DNA of 25,590 bases, taken from the NCBI GenBank assembly GCA_003049485.1, contig PYST01000468.1, forward strand, positions 1-25,590, read 5' to 3'. This stretch comes from Ophioceras dolichostomum (lineage: Eukaryota; Ascomycota; Sordariomycetes; Magnaporthales; Ophioceraceae). Under the pieces are notes generated by a model. The model made no database searches. It worked only from the letters and a program-made list of their open reading frames with translations, and had not been told where the DNA came from. The translations under genes were made by a program, and so were the position numbers. Positions 12,740 to 20,005 of the stretch are shown piece after piece (positions within the stretch are counted from its first letter, which is position 1; each line of letters begins with the position of its first letter).

Positions 12740-12850
12740 GGAACATGAATGGACAAGGGCATGTTTCCTCTATTCCTCTATGTGAGAAATGGAAACGAAC
12801 AACCCGCCGCTTCGTGCGCCGGCATCGAACCAGGCCGAATGGCGAGGTTG

Positions 12851-12876
12851 CTCACCTCACCTCACCTCACCCTCAC
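12851..12876. repeat. (CTCAC)n pentanucleotide repeat
   Basis: Four perfect CTCAC units, one extra C, then a fifth unit. Confidence 0.9.
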
Positions 12877-12960
12877 TATGTATGGGAGGAGTCGAATGTG
12901 GCTTGCTCAGTCGTCTCACTGCCAGATCAACACAAGCAACAACCTATATTGATAATTGAC

Positions 12961-12984
12961 TGACGCCTGACGCCTAACGCCTGA
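12961..12984. repeat. (TGACGCC)3 tandem repeat
   Basis: Two exact TGACGCC copies, a third with one change (TAACGCC), then TGA. Confidence 0.85.
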
Positions 12985-13136
12985 TTGATGATGATTTGAT
13001 GGCGGCGGCGGGGGGGGGCAGCGGGTTTACGGTAGTGGCTTGTTGTGAAGGCAGCAGCGAAAACCAAACTTTGGAACTCCCAAGAAAAAACAGCGCCTCC
13101 CACTTAGATCCATCCTATCCCGTCTGGACTTCCTCG

Positions 13137-13189
13137 CATTCATTCATTCATTTGTTTATTCTATGTTGTGCTGTGCTGTGCTGTGCTGT
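13137..13189. repeat. (CATT)4 and (TGTGC)4 microsatellites
   Basis: CATT units at 13137-13152 and four TGTGC units plus TGT at 13167-13189, separated by 14 bp. Confidence 0.9.
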
Positions 13190-14060
13190 CCGCTTTTCAT
13201 TCGCTCGAGTTCTCATCTGCTTCTCAATTTGTTCTGCTACTGCTCTGCGCTACCAAAGGTAAGAAGTGGTAATATGTAGGTAGGGGGTAGATAATATTAA
13301 ATTAGAAACAAAGTGAAGAAACCAAAAAAGAAATCGCCTTGCACACACAAAAGAAAATCATCCCGACCATACAGCAAGCAAGCTATCCCGTCCGTCTGTC
13401 CATCAGATTCAAGTCATTTTTATGTGCAAGCCGTTTGCGTTGTGTACGACATCAAGCCATCCATTCGTCCATCCATTCTCATCCAGCCCACACCCAGCCG
13501 CCTCCCCGCCGCCCGTCGACGGAGATAATAAAAAAACATGGGTACTCGGAATATAGGAAGGTAGGTAGAAAGAAAGAGAGAGGAGAGATGAGCAGGCAGG
13601 AAAAAAAAAAAGAGTGCTAAGCATAATGAAACTGTAAGCTAGAATGGTAAACGAATTTTCTCATCATCGCCGAAAACAAATTTGCTCCGCTCGCGCTCGA
13701 GTGTGTAAGTAAGTCTCTTCGTTAGTTTGTTCGTATACGCGAATCCATCCCTTGTCCCCTCTGTGCTTCCAAAACATCATCATCAATCATAGCCCAGGGT
13801 AGGTAGGCAGAGATGACGCTCTCTCCTTCTGGAATCAGCTCCGCTTCAGGAATATTTCCCCTGCATCCGCTAGTTGCATGCAGTAGGTGTGTTTCCGGAT
13901 GGGCAGCAGTGATATTGGGTGGTATCGGTGGTGGCAGTACAAAGCAATCCATGATAAGACTAGATCGTGGTGATGAGTGACGGCGGACGAGAGCCGAACG
14001 TCTTGGGCTGGTTGGGTGATTGAATGAATGCCCAGGCCAGCGCTGCCGTCGGCTTACTCA

Positions 14061-16793
14061 CTAGGCGCCATCGCCAAGCGGGGTGACAAAGGTGTAATTG
14101 AAGTCCATCAGGTTGTCGAGCATCCAGTGCTGGGGGTCGAAGAAGTCGTAGGCTTGCGCGCTGGTGCCGTAACCCATGTCCCCGATCAGCGAGCTCTGCT
14201 GGTTGCCGAGGCCTGACGCGCCCAGGGGCGTCAACCCGCCGCCGTTGGAGGCTGCCAGCAGATTTGACGGGAGGCCGTGCGAAGGAGGCATTAGTGTGCT
14301 GTCAAGGTGAGTTGACGATGCCGACGACTCGTTTGCTGAGTCCGGGTTTGTGGGTTGTTTGAGCGCTATGTTCTGAGGTCAGCACAGAGTCCCATTTTGT
14401 TATTCGTCACTGTTGCCTCTCCATCCAGCCCACGAATCTCCGAAATCCAATATTCCGAGTTCGGGGAAAGGTGAATAAAGAAAAAGACCGAGCGCGAGAG
14501 AAGGAAAGGCCAGTGCGAAAGGAGAGAGGAGAGTGCGAAAGAGTGGGAATGGGATTCAAGGCTGGCTGCTTGGCTTACCATCGAGGGAACCACGTCCCCT
14601 GGCCTCGTACTCCTCCCTCCAGTGCCAGATTGAGTCGAAGACAAGGCTCATGCTGTGCCTACACCTCACCTTGAGTTGCAGGCTGTCATCGACGTACCCC
14701 GTCTCGTCATCTTGATACACTTGGTCTATCCGAGCACCGTTCCACATCTGCACCATCAGCTCCGCCAGCCTCCAGTTGAGGTCCTGGTTGGTGACGCTAG
14801 TGTTCCTGATGGCCTGGATCGTGCGGTGGAAGCGGTTGCGGCCGCGCTCAAAGTCTATTGACTTGGCGAAGAACGACCGCATCAGCTTGAGCAGGGCGAA
14901 GCCCGCCGCGATGAGCATCTGCTGGATGTAGTTAGACGCATATCGAAGCAGGTCGTATCCCCCACTAGAGCCCGGCGTCGATACGGCATCGCCGTCGAGC
15001 ACGTAGTCAATGAAGGACACCGTCGATCGGTAGAGCCCCATGAGGTCGTCTAGATACCCTGGGGTCTTGCTGGAGTCGAAGAAGCCAGCAAGGCGCAGGT
15101 GCAGTCCCGCCGCCTTGAGGTGGAGATTAGTGATTGGGGGCAAGTTCCGGGAGAGAATGTCGGCGTTCAGCTCGCCGAACTCGCGGCGGAAGACGCGCAT
15201 CAATATGGCACGATGCTCGTCGCCTGCGACACCCCGCGGATCGCTTGCATTGCTGTACATCTCCTTGGACACCTTATCGCAGAAGCGCTCGATCTGAAGC
15301 CGGGCCTCCAGCTCGGGGGAGAGCTGGAACGGGCCGGAATCACCCGGGCGAATGGCAAGAGTCCAGTCGTATAGGGTGGAGGCGGGCTGGCCGTAGCCCG
15401 TCCCGACAGCCTGGGCCACGATATTGCACACAGCCCAGGTCGTCACCCGGTCGTGGAGTTGTTCCTTGTTTAGCTCAACCGCAACCCTCGAGAAATCGTT
15501 GATGTGATTCGGCCGATGCAGGCCGATACCAGTGGCGGTCTTCATCATGACACCGCAAAGGATGTGTGTGGGGTCTGACGAAGTGGTACTCGTCGGCAAT
15601 GGCCAGGTACACAAGAGGCAGAGGGCCTTCACCACGCAGTAGTTGCCGGGGACATCTCCGATAGTTGTCCATAGCAGCCTCGTCAAGGGCCGTGACAGGT
15701 TGTTGAGCAGCGTTGGATCCTGGGCGTACCTCCTCGAGGCCACCGACACGATAGCCCAGTATAGCAATGTGTTCTGTTGGTAGTATTGATCCGGAGTCTG
15801 GTGGTCGTTCAAGAACGGCAGAAACGGGTGGTAGAAGGCAAAGAACTCTTGGAACAGCTGAGACTCTGCCTCCTCGGTGAGCTGGACGTCTTCGAGGGTG
15901 CGGACGATCCTGGGGATGTTGTACGAACCGCCCCTCTTGAGGTGCAGTAGTGACGAGACGGCCTCATCGGAGCCCATCAACGAAGGGTTGCGCGTGTGGG
16001 AGTAGCCGCTGTTGACGACGGGCGACTGCAGTTGTGATCCGACGTCATCATCGTCATCGATGTACCCCGCGGCCTTCGCTCGCTGCACACTCCGCCGGAG
16101 CATATCGATCTCTTTCTCCATCTCCGCATGTTTGCTGCGCTTGCCCACACGCTTGAAGTTGGACTCGATCTTGCAGTCGAGGTTGAGCCGTTTGCATCTT
16201 CCACACCCCGTAAAGGGGTCCTGGACGACATCGCAGCGTAACTGTAATTCATCGCAAGCCAGAGTTGCGAAGGACGCATTGGATGGGAACCGTTAGTCTT
16301 TGCATTCTCGAAGTTCTATCTAATATAGGTAATCCGCCGTAGCACGGCGGCAGGGCGGCACAGGGGGTGAGACCCGGTCCCAGTCACGGTCCCAGTCGCG
16401 GTCCCAGTTCCAGCCCTGGTTCCAGCCAGAATCGCAGAACGGCGTCGACGAGCTCGCTGGAAGCATTGGACGAACCATTTGTGTGGTTGTGGACGATAGT
16501 ATAGATGTGAGGGGTTGGGCGCGTGGGTGGTTTGAAGTTTGACCGAGGTGACTCACCTTCTGCTGTCGACATTCGTTGCAGGCCCTCTTCACGCCTGGTT
16601 GTCTCTTCTTCTCGTGAAGATCGCCATGGTCGCCGAGGTCGTCATCGTTACCGGCGCTCCCAGGACTGCTGTCAATAGCGCTTGCAATTGCTCCAGCGCT
16701 TCTCTTCCTCTTCGGACCACCATTAGTGCCGACGTGGCTCCGGGTGCTCACGGGGCTGGTCGGACTTAGTGATGCAGCGCCTCCGGAATCCAT
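14061..16793 (-). CDS. Leu3/War1-type Zn2Cys6 transcription factor, complete, 3 exons, 734 aa
   Basis: Nuclear DNA-binding regulator. Exons on the minus strand are 16793-16557, 16241-14579 and 14365-14061. The introns are 315 nt (donor GTGAGT, acceptor TTACAG, branch GACTAAC) and 213 nt (donor GTAAGC, acceptor CATAG, branch CTGAC). Total coding length is 2205 nt with all phases consistent. The binuclear zinc cluster is Cys72, 75, 82, 92, 95 and 102 (CX2CX6CX9CX2CX6C). It is followed by the linker NFKRVGKRSKHAEMEKE and a short coiled coil (about residues 113-135) typical of Leu3/War1-like proteins. A poly-Asp patch follows, then a long fungal middle-homology region (roughly 170-630). The acidic aromatic C-terminus (FFDPQHWMLDNLMDF) resembles a Leu3-type activation tail. 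The start is the first in-frame ATG; the open frame runs further upstream without an ATG. Intron 1 splits the zinc cluster between Lys79 and Leu80. Seen: domains and splicing. Inferred: the subfamily. The target genes are unknown. Confidence 0.93.
16377..16412. repeat. 12-bp tandem repeat inside intron 1 of the transcription factor
   Basis: Three adjacent copies of a 12-bp unit (GGTCCCAGTCAC, GGTCCCAGTCGC, GGTCCCAGTTCC) followed by a decayed copy (GGTTCCAGCC). They lie wholly within the 315-nt first intron, so they do not alter the protein. Confidence 0.9.
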
Positions 16794-17950
16794 GCAGGCG
16801 GGCGGGCGCGCGGGCGTGCAGGCAGGCGGGAAAACACACCCAACCGCACCGACACTCGCTGGAGAAAAAAAAAAACAACACCACCAGCCAGCCAGACGGG
16901 GCGCAAAAACGGGCTGAAGGAACAACCCAAAAAAACAAGCCCCCTCCCCCCAAAAACAAACCAATTGAGGGGGAAAACTCGGCACGGATTGGCTCGACGG
17001 GAGACCTGGGCCGTTACGGGTGCCGATTTTGTGGATGCTTAGGCCGCCTTGGTGGTGCTTCTAGGCGGGCCGGTCTCGCGATGGCACTCGGGGTTGGGCT
17101 GGCTTCAATGAATGAGGTTGGGAGTATGGACGAGAATTCAATCCGACAGCGGAGGAGGCGGGGAAGTCAATCGAGAGGCGCAACAATGCGAACACTCTGA
17201 TCGTCAGATTCTTTTTTCTCCGCCCGCGCTTTGCGTGACTCGATGAAAGGCGGGGGTCCTGGCCCAAACATGCAGTGTGATTGGATCATGGTTGGATGAA
17301 TGCCCCACAGCAAGGTCACGTGAAACGCCCAGATTCCTTGGATCTTTTGAGCCGTGGATGCCAGCCAGCTCTCGATCGTGATCCTGGCAATTTTGATGGT
17401 GGCAGAGTCGACGGCATGTCCGTCGTTCGGATCGTAGCCTCGATGTATGGGGATAGTGCATGAATATGGGCAACGTGGCTGCCGTATTTTGTAATTATTT
17501 TGAGCGTTGACCCGTAAGCTGGGTGTGGCTTCTTTGGCTCCATTGCAGATCCATCGGGATAACCTCAAGGTGAGAGATGCAGCACAATTTCTGCCGACGG
17601 ACCACTGAGATGGCTGGTGTTACAACAAGTCCCGTCTCACAGGACGGGTCTGACTCCCTCAAGGGCAAACGCAACAGCCGACTGGCAGTCAGTGTTTGGC
17701 CTCGGCGGCTCACCTGCCGAGGTGAGCAGCACGTAAAGGTATGTCGGGCGTCAGGAACGGGCGGGGTAGCGCCTGAACGGACCGGTACTCTGATCCACAG
17801 AGGCGGACCGTCCCATGGCGTCACCACTGTCAGTCCTATCAGCCAGCTGGAATTAAGGTCGGGCTTTCCATTACCCTGATCATCCGCCGACAATGCACAA
17901 CCAACTGGTTCTTTTCCAACTGCAACTGGTCATCTCATCGCAAAGCCATC
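16794..17950. other. Divergent intergenic region, probable promoters
   Basis: No convincing gene. The first 150 bp upstream of the transcription factor are CT-rich on its coding strand, with a long T-run at about 16864-16874, as expected for a fungal 5' leader. Several short ORFs (up to 133 codons) on both strands lack domains or credible starts. Confidence 0.5.
17708..17727. other. Perfect 8-bp stem hairpin in the divergent intergenic region
   Basis: GCTCACCT, loop GCCG, then AGGTGAGC. The 20-bp inverted repeat lies between the transcription-factor gene and the candidate gene at 17951. It could be a dimeric protein-binding site or an RNA hairpin in a leader. Confidence 0.6.
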
Positions 17951-18354
17951 ATGGACGGCAGTTCCCAATCTACAAAGCGCTCCATGGATTCGAGCCGGCG
18001 GCCGCTCATCAAGGGCCCTCTGAGACGGCCCGTTCCTGACCCGCACCCGTTGTCTTATACGCAAGCCCCGGCTCCCAAGGGCGGATTCGGCGTCGCAAAC
18101 TGGACTAGTCCCGGCGCCGGTATGTATTTGCCAAACTCATTGGATGAAGAGATTTGTTTCGTTCGAAAACGGTGTATCCCTTTTGGAGGGGGCGTGTAGC
18201 TTTGTCTGATGATATCTCGTCCTCCCTCCGTTTTCTCGTCCTAGGCTCCTCCTCCGTTCGCCGTGACAAGACCCTCGAAGTATCGACTACTTCCACCGCA
18301 CAGCCCTTCATAGATCCCCATTCAACCAGCTCATCGGGGAAAGCGCCGTCGTAG
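17951..18354 (+). CDS. Candidate small two-exon gene, 92 aa, function unknown
   Basis: Exon 1 (17951-18119) begins at an ATG in good context (GCCATCATGG) and ends at a strong donor (GTATGT). Exon 2 (18245-18354) follows a pyrimidine-rich tract ending CCTAG, and a CTGAT branch-like site lies within the 125-nt intron. Phases match (1 + 2) and the product ends at TAG after 92 codons. The protein is basic and rich in Ser, Pro, Gly and Arg (SSRRPLIKGPLRRPVPDPHP in exon 1), with no domain I recognise. It has neither a signal peptide nor a membrane helix. A competing acceptor at 18270 would give a longer, different C-terminus, ending at a TAG at about 18501. The 5' part is divergent from the transcription factor, so the two may share a promoter. 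The splice signals are clear but no homology is recognised, so this is a candidate only. Confidence 0.4.
18111..18120. promoter_or_regulatory. CCGG-N2-CCGG palindrome matching the Leu3 site pattern
   Basis: CCGGCGCCGG fits the yeast Leu3 consensus CCGGNNCCGG. It overlaps the end of exon 1 of the small candidate gene and lies about 1.3 kb upstream of the transcription-factor start. About 0.4 such matches are expected by chance in a window this size, so function is speculative. Confidence 0.2.
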
Positions 18355-18576
18355 CGGCCATGGATCACAGGAAAGTAGGTCTTGATGGTGGCATCGTTGG
18401 CATCAACCCAAACTCTGCTTCTTCCCCTGCGTCGTCGTTGCTGGTGGGCCAACAATCATTTCGGCTCAGCTCCGCGACCGAGACTCTTGCCCTCTTCTCC
18501 TAGCGTTGGATACCAGCCGACTATGTTTGTTTCCCCAATCTATGTATCTCCACCGTCATCTTCTTCCCTCTCATGA

Positions 18577-18588
18577 GTAGGTACCTAC
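18577..18588. repeat. 12-bp perfect palindrome GTAGGTACCTAC
   Basis: A perfect palindrome of the ACCTAC/GTAGGT type. Related motifs occur near 1386, 2850, 9409, 13272, 13558, 13799 and 19910, so it belongs to a dispersed motif family in this DNA. Confidence 0.6.
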
Positions 18589-18639
18589 CCTCGGCCACCA
18601 GGCAGGTCTCTGCCATATGGTGGAGAGAGTAAGCGGGGG

Positions 18640-19041
18640 ATGGCAGGGACGCCAAATGGGGGACCCAATCAGGGGTCCGGGGCTGCCGACTTTCACCTGA
18701 ATCTTGGACATTGGTGGTTTTTTTCAGCGGCACAGCACATCTCTCGAAACAAGCTTGTCCACGTTTGTGTGCTCGCCCTAGTTACCTGTTTTCTATCCGC
18801 CTCGCTGGCTGCCGTTGTCTGGATTGTTTCTGGGGTTTCCGGGTGCCCAGCCCGATGTCGAAGGATGGAATATCTTTCGGTCCCCCCAGCCACAAGGACG
18901 TCGCAGTCGGAAGCGGGGCATGCTCGAGCTCGACATGACCACCTCCTTCGGGGAGGTGGCGATCTCCCGGTCCCGCTGTCGCCATCGGCGTTCTCGGTGA
19001 TGTTCAAAAGTCCCCTACTCCCCATTTCAGAAGAGGAATAG
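18640..19041 (+). CDS. Candidate ORF with one strong transmembrane helix, 133 aa
   Basis: An ATG-initiated open frame of 133 codons. Its clearest feature is a hydrophobic segment of about 25 residues (VHVCVLALVTCFLSASLAAV and on) preceded by Arg-Asn-Lys, as in a cytosolic anchor. Just upstream of the helix is a strong acceptor-like site (a T-run then CAG, ending 18727). An exon starting at 18728 would read the helix in frame after any exon ending in phase 1, such as 17951-18119. The part after the helix is Arg/Ser/Pro-rich without a domain. It could be a separate gene, a terminal exon of the upstream candidate, or chance. Confidence 0.25.
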   Translation: MAGTPNGGPNQGSGAADFHLNLGHWWFFSAAQHISRNKLVHVCVLALVTCFLSASLAAVVWIVSGVSGCPARCRRMEYLSVPPATRTSQSEAGHARARHDHLLRGGGDLPVPLSPSAFSVMFKSPLLPISEEE

Positions 19042-20005
19042 CCCTTCACACCCTCCCATCCCAACATTGTCGATTCATTCCTGTTCTGGAAACGACTTCG
19101 ATCGCCCATCACCGCGTCGGGTACTACGTATCACCGCCATACCGTTGTGGGTGTAGGTGTGGCTCAGCATGGAGAAGAGATACGCAGGGAGGCGGCGGCG
19201 TGCGGTTTGAGAAACCTGAGGCATTCCGTCGCAAAGCGCCACACATCCATCCTTCCTCTATCATTTGACTATCACGACATTGACCAGTGTTTGCTTAACC
19301 CTTAGAGAAAGGTCGCGCAGGAAGCGGATTGCGGGCGTGGGATTTGCATGCATGCAACACCAAGTGAAGGGTGACGGATGTTTGCTTCTGGCACAATCAC
19401 TTTCCACCTCTTGTGTAGTCTTTTTTTATCACCCATATGGCACGATATCCTTGGGATGTTTCCTACGGCAAATCTATTTGGTCACCAGCAGGAGGAGCAG
19501 ATAACATCAATCAAATACCCTGTCGCGTCCTCTCAGTGTCCCCGGGCTAAAAACGTGGGGAAATACAGCAATCCCCCGCGGAGGATGCTGGCGCGATGCC
19601 ACTCCAATCCTCACTCGCGCCGTTCGACACTAGCGTGAACCCAAGTTGACACACAAATCACCAGTTGAGACAGGCGTTTTTATATTACGGCAACCGGTAC
19701 AAGACACTCCCTGTTTGTCTGTATACGTTAGGTATACTAGGGCGAACTGAACTCACCAAGTGAAGTATCTCAGTCACCCAGGCGCTAAAACCATCGAAGG
19801 CCCGTATTGTACGAGCACAGAATCTAAGCCACGATACGGTGCCCACTCTCTTTTGCCTCTGATGTTGTGTCTAGCGGTGATTCAAGTTTCCCAGCGTTGA
19901 GTCTTGTTACCTAGGTGCCAAGGTACCTAGTTGGGCACATGTATAGGTAATTACCCAACAAGGTCGAGAGGTGGCACCTGGATACGTAGGCGAGTCTGAG
20001 ATCCA
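19042..20005. other. Intergenic region downstream of agmatinase, palindrome-rich
   Basis: No gene recognised. The part next to the agmatinase stop presumably holds its 3' UTR. At 19907-19959 there is a cluster of TACCTA/TAGGTA elements, including CTAGGTGCC-AA-GGTACCTAG (9-bp arms, one mismatch) and GTTGGG...CCCAAC arms at 19930-19935 and 19954-19959. Confidence 0.5.

Larger units (their letters stand above)
9201..14060. other. No firm gene; repeat-rich, CT-rich on the plus strand
   Basis: CT-rich plus-strand stretches at 9470-9490, 9985-10090, 10720-10760, 11280-11340 and 13100-13260, some followed by consensus donors (GTAAGT at 10753, GTAAGA at 13259). A rightward noncoding or leader transcript is possible. 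The last few hundred bases before 14061 presumably hold the 3' UTR of the transcription-factor gene. Confidence 0.4.

Noticed and set aside
12819..12832. On the minus strand GGTTCGATGCC resembles a tRNA B box (TFIIIC site)
   Set aside because: No complete cloverleaf: the T stem has a mismatch, and no matching acceptor strand or anticodon arm lies upstream. Not called as a tRNA.
13722..13952. 76-codon minus-strand ORF just downstream of the transcription factor
   Set aside because: It lies where the 3' UTR is expected and has no domain. Probably chance.
16794..16985. N-terminal extension of the transcription factor
   Set aside because: The frame is open to 16985 but has no ATG, and it encodes Cys/Phe-rich leader-like sequence with a long Phe run from a T-tract. 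The ATG at 16793 is preferred.
18105..18455. 116-codon minus-strand frame antisense to the small candidate gene
   Set aside because: No recognised domain, while the plus strand carries a better start context and splice signals. Kept only as a reminder that coding on the opposite strand is not excluded.
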